Shown: positions 17,700-24,680 of the stretch, piece by piece
Numbering within the stretch: the stretch's first letter is position 1
Layout: each line of letters starts with the position of its first letter
DNA from: Ochrobactrum sp. RH2CCR150
GTDB lineage: Bacteria > Pseudomonadota > Alphaproteobacteria > Rhizobiales > Rhizobiaceae
Assembly (NCBI GenBank): GCA_014138095.1
Contig: JACGXE010000001.1
Location: 558,001-622,000, forward strand
Reading direction: 5' to 3'
Length of the DNA stretch: 64,000 nt
The notes under the pieces: model-generated
The model's database searches: none
What the model was told of the DNA's origin: nothing
The model's input: only the letters and a program-made list of their open reading frames with translations
Made by a program: the position numbers and the translations under genes

Positions 17700-18734
17700 A
17701 TGGCCAAGACAATGAAAGCGGCAGTGGTACGAGCATTTGGCAAGCCGTTGACAATCGACGAAGTGCCGATACCGGAACCGGGACCGGGACAGATTCAGGT
17801 TGCCATTCAGGCATCCGGCGTTTGCCATACCGATCTTCATGCCGCCGAAGGCGACTGGCCGGTGAAGCCCAATCCGCCGTTCATCCCCGGGCATGAGGGC
17901 GTGGGTTTCGTGTCGGGCGTGGGTGCTGGCGTCAAGCATGTGAAGGAAGGCGACCGTGTCGGCGTTCCGTGGCTCTATACGGCCTGCGGTCATTGCCGCC
18001 ACTGCCTCGGCGGCTGGGAAACGCTGTGCGAGGAACAGCTCAATACCGGTTATTCGGTTAATGGCGGCTTCGGGCAATATGTGGTTGCCGATCCGAATTT
18101 CGTTGGCCATTTGCCGAAGAATATCGATTTCAACGAGATCGCGCCGGTGCTCTGTGCCGGTGTTACGGTCTATAAGGGTCTCAAGGTGACGGATACCAAG
18201 CCGGGTGACTGGGTGGTGATCTCCGGCGTCGGCGGTCTCGGCCATATGGCGGTGCAATATGCCAAGGCGATGGGAATGAATGTTGCCGCCGTTGATATTG
18301 ATGACAAGAAACTCGAACTGGCGCGTAAGCTTGGTGCGACGGTGACCGTCAACGCCAAGACGAACAATGATCCGGCAGCCTATATCAAGAAGGAAACCGA
18401 TGGCGGCGCGCAAGGCGTGCTGGTGACGGCAGTGTCGCCCATTGCCTTCGAGCAGGCGCTGGGCATGGTGGCGCGCGGCGGCACGGTGTCGCTGAACGGC
18501 CTGCCGCCGGGCGATTTTCCGCTGTCGATCTTCAACATGGTGCTGAACGGCGTCACCGTGCGCGGTTCCATCGTGGGCACCCGCCTCGATCTGCAGGAGT
18601 CGATCGATTTCGCTGCCGATGGCAAGGTCAAGGCGACTATCCGCACCGAGAAACTGGAAAATGTTAATTCCATCTTCGATGATATGCGCAAGGGCAACAT
18701 CGAAGGCCGCGTCGTGATGGATCTGACGCAGTAA
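17700..18734 (+). CDS. adhP: Zinc-dependent alcohol dehydrogenase
   Basis: A 344-residue medium-chain dehydrogenase that oxidises ethanol or short alcohols with NAD. Catalytic zinc ligands are Cys42, His65 and Cys152. Structural zinc ligands are Cys96, Cys99, Cys102 and Cys110 (Ala-Cys-Gly-His-Cys-Arg-His-Cys ... Leu-Cys). The nucleotide-binding turn Gly-Val-Gly-Gly-Leu-Gly is near 176-181. A strong ribosome site (AAGGAGAG) precedes the ATG. Product aldehyde would feed the dehydrogenase encoded upstream. Confidence 0.94.
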   Translation: MAKTMKAAVVRAFGKPLTIDEVPIPEPGPGQIQVAIQASGVCHTDLHAAEGDWPVKPNPPFIPGHEGVGFVSGVGAGVKHVKEGDRVGVPWLYTACGHCRHCLGGWETLCEEQLNTGYSVNGGFGQYVVADPNFVGHLPKNIDFNEIAPVLCAGVTVYKGLKVTDTKPGDWVVISGVGGLGHMAVQYAKAMGMNVAAVDIDDKKLELARKLGATVTVNAKTNNDPAAYIKKETDGGAQGVLVTAVSPIAFEQALGMVARGGTVSLNGLPPGDFPLSIFNMVLNGVTVRGSIVGTRLDLQESIDFAADGKVKATIRTEKLENVNSIFDDMRKGNIEGRVVMDLTQ

Positions 18735-18808
18735 AGCGTGCAGGATGGACTTTACATGTTCTGAACGGGCGGACCTGTTTCGCCCGTTCTCATGCGAGGG
18801 AGGAGAGA

Positions 18809-19207
18809 ATGTTGCAAGAAAACCCGCAAAAGGGTTCTGCGAGGAATCCTGAAACGAACGCTGGCGATGACGGCAAGGGTCAGGTCAGCGCCACGCCCGC
18901 CGCACTTGATCTCATTGCCGAGTTGCAGGCGGAATATGGGCCGATCATGTTCCATCAGTCGGGCGGCTGCTGCGACGGTTCTTCACCGATGTGCTATCCG
19001 CAGGGCGAGTTTGTCGTCGGAGACAACGATGTCAAACTGGGCGAAATTGGCGGCGCGCCGGTCTATATCAGCGGCCCGCAATATGAAGTCTGGAAGCACA
19101 CTGAACTCATCATCGATGTCGTTCCGGGGCGCGGGGGCATGTTTTCGCTCGATAACGGGCGCGAAGTGCGTTTTCTGACGCGATCCCGCATATGTTCCAT
19201 TCCCTGA
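18809..19207 (+). CDS. DUF779 protein
   Basis: A 132-residue soluble protein with the DUF779 pattern: Phe-His-Gln-Ser-Gly-Gly-Cys-Cys-Asp-Gly-Ser-Ser-Pro-Met-Cys near 50-64 and Tyr-Glu-Val-Trp-Lys-His-Thr-Glu near 92-99. The three conserved Cys suggest metal or redox chemistry, but no reaction is established. DUF779 genes are usually found beside aldehyde or alcohol dehydrogenases, as here, so an accessory role such as protecting or maturing the dehydrogenase is inferred. A GGGAGGAGAG ribosome site precedes the ATG. Confidence 0.88.
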   Translation: MLQENPQKGSARNPETNAGDDGKGQVSATPAALDLIAELQAEYGPIMFHQSGGCCDGSSPMCYPQGEFVVGDNDVKLGEIGGAPVYISGPQYEVWKHTELIIDVVPGRGGMFSLDNGREVRFLTRSRICSIP

Positions 19208-19278
19208 AGTGTTTGGCCTTTTCGTTATCCGGCGAACAAGCTATCTACATAGGTCTTCGGGGAGGAAGTCGATTCTAT

Positions 19279-20301
19279 ATGGCTGCAACAGGCAAAAGAG
19301 CGACGATACACGATGTGGCGCGTCTGGCAGGCGTGTCGATCAAGACCGTTTCGCGCGTCTATAACGACGAACCGAATGTGCGTGAGGCGATCCGCGAAAA
19401 GGTGCGCGAAGTGGGGCAGGAGCTGCGCTATCGGCCCAATGCGGCAGCGCGCAATCTGGTGGAGCGCCGCTCGCATCTGATCGGTCTTTTTTTCGAAAAC
19501 CCCAGTTCCAGCTATGTGACGGAATTGCAGATGGGCGCGCTGGAGCGCCTGCGCGGCACGCGCTATCGCCTGCTGATCTTTCCGGTCGAAAACCGCGCCG
19601 ATATTCGCGGCGCGCTGATCGAAACCGCCCATGCATCGGGCCTCGACGGCATCATCGTGACGCCGCCCATGTCGGACGATCCGGAGATTCTACAGGAGCT
19701 TTCAGCCTCGGCCATGCCCTTTGCGCGCGTGGCGGGCGACGTCAACGTGCATCCGACCGACAGTGTTTCCATCGACGACGAAGCAGCAACCGTCGATCTG
19801 ATGGAGTATCTTCTGAAGCTCGGCCACAGGAAGATTGCCATCATCATTGGCGACCCGACCCACCGCTCTGCCGAATTGCGGCTGGCCGGTTATCGCCGGG
19901 CGCTGGAAGCGGCAGGGATCGAGCGCAATCCCGATTATGAAGCGCAAGGCGGCTTCAGTTTTGCCAGCGGTCTTGTGGCGGGAAAGAAGCTTCTGTCACT
20001 TGAAAATCGCCCGACGGCGATCTTCGCGTCCAATGACGATATGGCGGCGGCGGTGGTGCAGATGGCGCATGATCATAAATTGTCCGTTCCGGGCGATCTC
20101 ACCGTGGTCGGTTTCGATGACAGCTCGATTGCCAGCATGGTGTCGCCGCAGATCACCACCGTGCGCCAGCCGATCTTCGAAATGACGCGTGGTGCAGCCG
20201 ATATGTTGTTGAACCATATCGAGAACGGCCAGACCTCTCCGGCCCGAAAGATCGACTACAAGCTGATCATTCGCCAGTCTGCCGGCAAGGCGCCAGCTTA
20301 A
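19279..20301 (+). CDS. LacI-family transcriptional regulator
   Basis: A 340-residue repressor. The N-terminal LacI helix-turn-helix (Ala-Thr-Ile-His-Asp-Val-Ala-Arg-Leu-Ala-Gly-Val-Ser-Ile-Lys-Thr-Val-Ser-Arg) is followed by the hinge helix region (Arg-Pro-Asn-Ala-Ala-Ala-Arg-Asn-Leu) and a periplasmic-binding-protein-like effector domain (about 60-335). The start at 19279 is chosen over an in-frame ATG at 19192 because GGAGGA lies at 19261-19266 and the helix-turn-helix begins right after. No sugar gene is adjacent: the left neighbour is DUF779 and the right neighbour is convergent after only nine bases. The effector is therefore unknown. Confidence 0.9.
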   Translation: MAATGKRATIHDVARLAGVSIKTVSRVYNDEPNVREAIREKVREVGQELRYRPNAAARNLVERRSHLIGLFFENPSSSYVTELQMGALERLRGTRYRLLIFPVENRADIRGALIETAHASGLDGIIVTPPMSDDPEILQELSASAMPFARVAGDVNVHPTDSVSIDDEAATVDLMEYLLKLGHRKIAIIIGDPTHRSAELRLAGYRRALEAAGIERNPDYEAQGGFSFASGLVAGKKLLSLENRPTAIFASNDDMAAAVVQMAHDHKLSVPGDLTVVGFDDSSIASMVSPQITTVRQPIFEMTRGAADMLLNHIENGQTSPARKIDYKLIIRQSAGKAPA

Positions 20302-20310
20302 ACATCGCGG

Positions 20311-22218
20311 TCAGCTTTGTGACGGTGCCGGGAAGAACCGATCCCGCGCGTAACTGCTGCCGAAGATCATGTCATATTGCAGCATCTGATAGTCGCGCAG
20401 GAGCGGTGCGAAGGGCGGGCGCTGCTGCCAGCCTTCGTCGGCATTTTCATCACCATCGAACACGGCATGCGCATCGACAATGCGATACTGGTCATGCAGC
20501 TGCCGCAGGAAGCCCGTGTAATAGGGATGCTGCATTCCGGCCATTTCGAGTATCTGCATCGGCAGGAAAGCCGGGCTGATTGTGCCGGTGCTGCGTTCCG
20601 CGCCGCGCTTGTTCGACCATAGCACCAACGGTGTCTCATGCTGGAGAAGCATGTCGGCGGCGGGCGCGATGCGGCTCGCGACGCGATCCTGCATAAAGCC
20701 GGTTTCGGTATAGACGGGACCGAGCGGCGGCAGATGATCGCCGAAGAACACCAGAATCGTCTCGCGTTCGCGCTTCGACGCCCAGTCCATCAGGCGTGCA
20801 AGGCTTGCATCGGCATCCATCGCGCCTTGCGAATAGCTGCGGATCGACTGGCGGACAGCTTCGCTGGCGTCGGTCTGCACATCGAGCTTGGAATCCGGAT
20901 AACGGTTGGCCTCATAGGGACCATGGCCTTGCAGCGAAACGGCGAAGAAGAAGAACGGGTCCTGCTGCTCGTCAGCCTCGCGAATGATCTCGCTGGTCAG
21001 CGCATCGTCCGAAGCAAGCGCACCGCGCTTTTCCAGCGGTGGCATATTTTCTTCTGACATGAACTTGTCAAAGCCCATGTTTTCATAGACGGGACCACGG
21101 TTCCAGAACCACTGGCGATAGGGGTGGATCGCCCGTGTTGCATAGCCCTGTTCCTTGAAGAAGCTTGCAAGCGAAGGCAATGGGCGGCGAATATACTGCT
21201 GGTAAGGAATACTGCCCGAAGGCAGGAATGCCTTGGAAAAACCGGTCAGCGCTTCAAACTCGACATTGGCGGTCATGCCGCCGAATTCCGGCGAGAACAC
21301 ATAGCCGGATTGTTCGGCGCGCACGGTCGGGATCGGATCGGCGCTGAAGGCCACGCCCGGCAGGCGGGTCGGGTCCCAGAAAGACTCGCTCATGATCATG
21401 ATGACGTCGGGCTTACCGGTATCAAGTGCTGCCGGAATGAGCTGCGCAGGCGGTTCAATCGACGCAATTGTTTCGGGCGAATAGCCTTCCGGCGCGAAGA
21501 CGGTTGCCATTGGCACGTTCAAAATGAAGGCCATGGTGAACCCGTTATGCGCGTAATTTTCCTTCTGGTCCCACATGATGGGCAGAACGCGCAGGCGGTC
21601 GCGGGCCAGCGAGAAACTGGCATAGTCGGAAATGAAGGCGAACCAGGCGAGCAAAGGCAGCGCAAAGGCCAGACGAAGTGCGCGGCCTTTCCAGGGAATA
21701 CGGTCGAAGCGACGCCACCAGAAAAGGCTGGCGGCAATGAGCAGCGCGGCACTGGCAATCAGGAGGAGGGCGATGCCGACAGCGCTCCACGGGCGCTCGC
21801 GCACCAGAAGCGGCAGCAGGTCGACGATCTGGCGGGCATAGAGAAAATCGCTCGGATAGAGCGGGTCGCCGAGATAAAGGCTTTTTTCGCGCGCCGTCGC
21901 GGCAGCGATCAGCGCCAGTGGCCCGACCACAAAAAGCCCGTAATGGATGCGCCCGAAAAGCGCATCGCTGGCGGTCAGCACCACGACGAAGAAGGCAACG
22001 GTCGTCCATGCAGGCTTGTGCGGGGTGCGGAAAAACTCAACGGTTTCAGCAAACGAACCGCGGAAAATCCATTCGACGGAGAAGACGAGCAGAACAGACA
22101 GGACGATGGAAGCAAGCGCGACCCAGACAAAGCGCACAGGCCACGAGACATGCGAAGCGCCGAAAATGGCCGCATCGCTCCAGCGACGTTCGCCCGCGTT
22201 TTCCACTACTCCAGACAT
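20311..22218 (-). CDS. LTA-synthase/sulfatase-family membrane phosphotransferase
   Basis: A 635-residue inner-membrane protein. About five hydrophobic segments fill residues 27-215, and an alkaline-phosphatase-fold catalytic domain occupies about 265-560 in the periplasm. The motif Ile-Met-Ser-Glu-Ser-Phe-Trp-Asp-Pro-Thr near 278-287 supplies the metal Glu and nucleophile Thr of LtaS-type enzymes, and Phe-Phe-Gly-Asp-His-Leu-Pro near 492-498 the distal metal ligands. Family members transfer phosphoglycerol or phosphoethanolamine. In Rhizobiales a plausible acceptor is periplasmic cyclic beta-glucan (CgmB-like role), which is inference. Three TGTCA repeats 11 bp apart lie 38-67 bases upstream and hint at phosphate control. 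Confidence 0.82.
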   Translation of the reverse strand: MSGVVENAGERRWSDAAIFGASHVSWPVRFVWVALASIVLSVLLVFSVEWIFRGSFAETVEFFRTPHKPAWTTVAFFVVVLTASDALFGRIHYGLFVVGPLALIAAATAREKSLYLGDPLYPSDFLYARQIVDLLPLLVRERPWSAVGIALLLIASAALLIAASLFWWRRFDRIPWKGRALRLAFALPLLAWFAFISDYASFSLARDRLRVLPIMWDQKENYAHNGFTMAFILNVPMATVFAPEGYSPETIASIEPPAQLIPAALDTGKPDVIMIMSESFWDPTRLPGVAFSADPIPTVRAEQSGYVFSPEFGGMTANVEFEALTGFSKAFLPSGSIPYQQYIRRPLPSLASFFKEQGYATRAIHPYRQWFWNRGPVYENMGFDKFMSEENMPPLEKRGALASDDALTSEIIREADEQQDPFFFFAVSLQGHGPYEANRYPDSKLDVQTDASEAVRQSIRSYSQGAMDADASLARLMDWASKRERETILVFFGDHLPPLGPVYTETGFMQDRVASRIAPAADMLLQHETPLVLWSNKRGAERSTGTISPAFLPMQILEMAGMQHPYYTGFLRQLHDQYRIVDAHAVFDGDENADEGWQQRPPFAPLLRDYQMLQYDMIFGSSYARDRFFPAPSQS

Positions 22219-22255
22219 CTCTTACCCGCTACCATTTCTAAATATGAGAAATTTC

Positions 22256-22285
22256 GTGTCACATTTCTGTCATGGAAATGTCAAG
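22256..22285. promoter_or_regulatory. Three 11-bp-phased TGTCA repeats (Pho-box-like)
   Basis: TGTCA occurs at 22257, 22268 and 22279, exactly 11 bases apart; the middle copy reads CTGTCAT. This is the geometry of PhoB boxes. The repeats point away from the phosphotransferase gene they precede, and the outermost copy reads TTGACA on that gene's strand, so a bound regulator would cover a possible -35 box. Confidence 0.5.
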
Positions 22286-22339
22286 CCACGGTTGAGCGGT
22301 GGGTGATACCGGACGTGATCTGAATGCAGAATGAATAGA

Positions 22340-22380
22340 AAAAGCCCAATAAAAATAGGGCCGGAAGCGATTCCGGCCCT
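22340..22380 (-). terminator. Rho-independent terminator of the ABC exporter gene
   Basis: AGGGCCGGAA and TTCCGGCCCT (22357-22380) pair over GCGA. Read on the minus strand the hairpin is followed by ATTTTTATT. It lies 30 bases past the exporter stop. Confidence 0.88.
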
Positions 22381-22409
22381 GTTCTTCAAGTGCTGACGAT
22401 ATTCGTCGG

Positions 22410-24218
22410 TTAAATGACGTCTTCGAGACCCTTGGTCAGCTCCAGCGCCTGCCGTTCGAACAGACGGCGGTAGATGCCGCCCGGCTTGCGGATCAGCGCG
22501 TCATGGTCGCCTTCCTCGATGATATTACCCTTGTCGAAGACAAGCAGCCGGTCGAGTGCGCGCACCGTCGATAGCCGGTGAGCAATGACGAGCGTGGTAC
22601 GCCCGACCATCAGACGTTCCATCGCCTGCTGGATCAGCACTTCCGATTCCGAGTCGAGGCTGGACGTCGCCTCGTCGAGGATCAGAACCGGCGCATTGGC
22701 CAGAAACGCCCGGGCAATAGCCACGCGCTGGCGTTCACCGCCCGACAGCTTCACGCCGCGTTCACCCACCAGTGTCGCATAGCCCTTCGGCAGCCGGGTG
22801 ATGAAGTCATGCGCGCTCGCAAGGCGTGCCGCTTCCTCAATCTCGGCCTGTGTTGCGCCGGGGCGGGCATAGGCGATGTTCTCGGCCAGCGTGCGGTGAA
22901 ACAGGATCGGCTCCTGTTGCACGATGGCGATCTGTGATCGCAGTGACGCCTGGGTGACTTCGGCGATGTTCTGGCCGTCAATGCGGATGGCGCCGTCAGT
23001 GACGTCGTAAAGCCGCTGGATCAGCTTCACGAAGGTGGTCTTGCCAGAGCCGGAATGACCGACAAGGCCAACCCGTTCGCCTGCATCGATCTTGACCGAG
23101 AAGTCGCGGTAAAGCGGGTCTTCATGGTTGCCATAATGGAACGTGACGTGATCGAAGGTGATCTCGCCCGCACCGATCTTGATGGTGGTAGCGCCAGACC
23201 TGTCAGCAATGCCGTAGGGCTGTGCTTCGATATCGACCAGTTCTTCCATGTCGTTGACCGACCGTTGCAGGTTGCGGATATGCATGCCGACATCGCGCAG
23301 ATAGCCCTGCAGCATGAAGAATGCCGTCAGAACGAAGGTGATGTCGCCTGCCGTGGCCTTGCCCTGGCTCCAGAGATAGAGCGCAAAGGCAATGACAACG
23401 CCGCGCATGACCAGAAGGTTCGCACCCTGGATGAAGCCGTTCAGCGTGCCAATCAGCCATGTGCGGCGTGTGCGGCTGCGCCACTTGGTCACCACCTTGG
23501 AAAGACGAACATCTTCACGGCTTTCCGCGCCGAATGCCTTCACGACCGCGTTGCAGGAGATGGCGTCGGCCAGCGAGCCGCCCATGCGCGTGTCCCAGCT
23601 ATTGGCCAATGTTGCGGCAGGCGCAACAAAGCCAAGCGAAATCACAATCGTGCAGACGATGAACAGCACAGAGCCGATTGCAACCAGCAAGCCCATCAGC
23701 GGCCAGTACCACGACAGAAGCACTACCGAGCCAACCAGCATCAGGATTGACGGCAACAGCGCCACGATCAGCGTGTCATTGAGCAGATCGAGTGCCCACA
23801 TGGCGCGCGAAACCTTGCGGACCGTCGATCCGGCAAAGGCATTGGCGTGCCAGTCGGTCGAAAACCGCTGCAACTTGTGGAACGAACTTGCCGCCATGTC
23901 GCTCATGATCTTCAAAGTGAAGTCGGTGATGACATAGAAGGTCAACTGGCGGGTAATCAGCGCCAGCGCACCCAGCGCAAGCAGCACGACAAGCGCCTGA
24001 ATGGCGGCATCCCATGCACCATTATTGCCAAGCGAAAGCGCATCGACCAGCCGCCCTGAATAGAGCGGGGTCAAAACATCTGCGGCTGTTGCAAGCAGCA
24101 TGCCGATTATCATCAGCGCCAGCCGCAAGGGCTGACTTCGCCAATGGCTGAAAGTATAGCCGAGGACATTGCGGAACGCAGGTCCCCGGAAATCTAAACG
24201 AAACCGAGTCATATCCAT
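22410..24218 (-). CDS. ABC exporter, fused membrane and ATPase domains
   Basis: A 602-residue half-transporter that should work as a homodimer. Six hydrophobic segments occupy about 25-330 of the membrane domain. The ATPase domain has Walker A Gly-His-Ser-Gly-Ser-Gly-Lys-Thr-Thr (about 391-399), signature Leu-Ser-Gly-Gly-Glu-Arg-Gln-Arg-Val-Ala (about 493) and Walker B Ile-Leu-Asp-Glu-Ala-Thr-Ser. This is the MsbA/multidrug type; the substrate cannot be read from sequence. The alternative start two codons in (Met3) is possible because the ribosome site is weak. Its 5' leader contains a small peptide gene, several alternative hairpins and a terminator, suggesting attenuation. Confidence 0.92.
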   Translation of the reverse strand: MDMTRFRLDFRGPAFRNVLGYTFSHWRSQPLRLALMIIGMLLATAADVLTPLYSGRLVDALSLGNNGAWDAAIQALVVLLALGALALITRQLTFYVITDFTLKIMSDMAASSFHKLQRFSTDWHANAFAGSTVRKVSRAMWALDLLNDTLIVALLPSILMLVGSVVLLSWYWPLMGLLVAIGSVLFIVCTIVISLGFVAPAATLANSWDTRMGGSLADAISCNAVVKAFGAESREDVRLSKVVTKWRSRTRRTWLIGTLNGFIQGANLLVMRGVVIAFALYLWSQGKATAGDITFVLTAFFMLQGYLRDVGMHIRNLQRSVNDMEELVDIEAQPYGIADRSGATTIKIGAGEITFDHVTFHYGNHEDPLYRDFSVKIDAGERVGLVGHSGSGKTTFVKLIQRLYDVTDGAIRIDGQNIAEVTQASLRSQIAIVQQEPILFHRTLAENIAYARPGATQAEIEEAARLASAHDFITRLPKGYATLVGERGVKLSGGERQRVAIARAFLANAPVLILDEATSSLDSESEVLIQQAMERLMVGRTTLVIAHRLSTVRALDRLLVFDKGNIIEEGDHDALIRKPGGIYRRLFERQALELTKGLEDVI

Positions 24219-24257
24219 ATTCCAGCCTGTGCTTGCGCGCAGAACTGGCCCTTGATT

Positions 24258-24291
24258 GAGAAAACAAAACAGTCGGCTCCCGGAGGAGCCG
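24258..24291 (-). terminator. Leader terminator ahead of the ABC exporter gene (attenuator)
   Basis: On the minus strand CGGCTCC (24291-24285) pairs with GGAGCCG (24280-24274) over four bases, followed by ACTGTTTTGTTTTCTC. It is a normal Rho-independent terminator, but it lies 40-70 bases before the exporter start and after a small peptide gene, which is where an attenuator belongs. Confidence 0.75.
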
Positions 24292-24316
24292 CGAACAGCG
24301 ATGGTTTTGGAAAGAT

Positions 24317-24351
24317 GCTCCGAAGGAGCGATTTTAGCCCGCGAGGCGGGC
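24317..24351 (-). promoter_or_regulatory. Two hairpins between leader peptide and leader terminator
   Basis: Minus-strand GCCCGC/GCGGGC (24351-24337) and GCTCC/GGAGC (24329-24317) are tight stems with 3-base loops. The GGAGC of the second can also pair with GCTCC in the left arm of the terminator at 24258-24291. The GCCCGC of the first can pair with GCGGGC inside the leader peptide codons (24374-24379). These are mutually exclusive pairings of an attenuation switch. Confidence 0.55.
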
Positions 24352-24358
24352 CGCGGAC

Positions 24359-24421
24359 CTAGCGATTAGAGGCGCCCGCAGAAACACTGGGCACCATTGG
24401 GAATGGATATTGGACACGCAT
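24359..24421 (-). CDS. 20-residue leader peptide upstream of the ABC exporter
   Basis: A tiny gene encodes 20 residues, beginning Met-Arg-Val-Gln-Tyr, with Pro-Phe-Pro-Met-Val-Pro in the middle and ending Ala-Ser-Asn-Arg. A perfect AGGAGG (24433-24428) is spaced six bases from its ATG, the best ribosome site in this area. Codons 11-15 form the right arm of a 10-bp stem whose left arm (24435-24444) lies upstream of the ribosome site, so translation would open it. Proline-rich stretches can slow ribosomes. The role as an attenuation peptide is inferred from position and structure; the peptide itself is not recognised. Confidence 0.6.
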   Translation of the reverse strand: MRVQYPFPMVPSVSAGASNR

Positions 24422-24444
24422 CTCATACCTCCTGCCAGTGTTTC
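24381..24444 (-). promoter_or_regulatory. Long-range stem enclosing the leader peptide start
   Basis: GAAACACTGG (24381-24390) and CCAGTGTTTC (24435-24444) are perfect 10-bp inverted arms. In the transcript the stem would hold the AGGAGG ribosome site and the start of the leader peptide in its 44-base loop. Confidence 0.6.
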
Positions 24445-24454
24445 AGATCGCTGC

Positions 24455-24482
24455 ACAATAAATGAGCAAATTCGTTTGCCAA
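24455..24482 (-). promoter_or_regulatory. Candidate promoter of the leader/ABC exporter transcript
   Basis: On the minus strand TTGGCA (24482-24477), a 16-base spacer and TATTGT (24460-24455) would start transcription near 24448, just before the 10-bp stem that opens the leader. Confidence 0.45.
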
Positions 24483-24680
24483 GGCCCTAAATGCAATTTC
24501 TGGTTTGCAAGGTGTCAGGTGTGGCAATTTTACAAGAACGCCGATTTTGGGATTTTAAAAGTAATACTTTTCACATTTTCTGCTAAAAGCCCGATGCAAC
24601 CTTGCATTCGCTGGTTCTATGCGCGAATGAAAGTGAGATATATCAGAGCCGCACGGCTGATATCGGGAGAGAGAGTTCAT

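Noticed and set aside
21124..22323. A 399-codon plus-strand frame opposite the LTA-synthase-like gene
   Set aside because: It is an antisense shadow: the minus-strand protein has membrane segments and catalytic motifs, while this frame has only low-complexity Arg/Gly/Glu content.
24462..24680. A 73-residue N-terminal extension of the semialdehyde dehydrogenase
   Set aside because: It has Cys/Phe-rich unlikely content, crosses the promoter candidate of the divergent exporter, and the ATG at 24681 has the ribosome site and conserved N-terminus.
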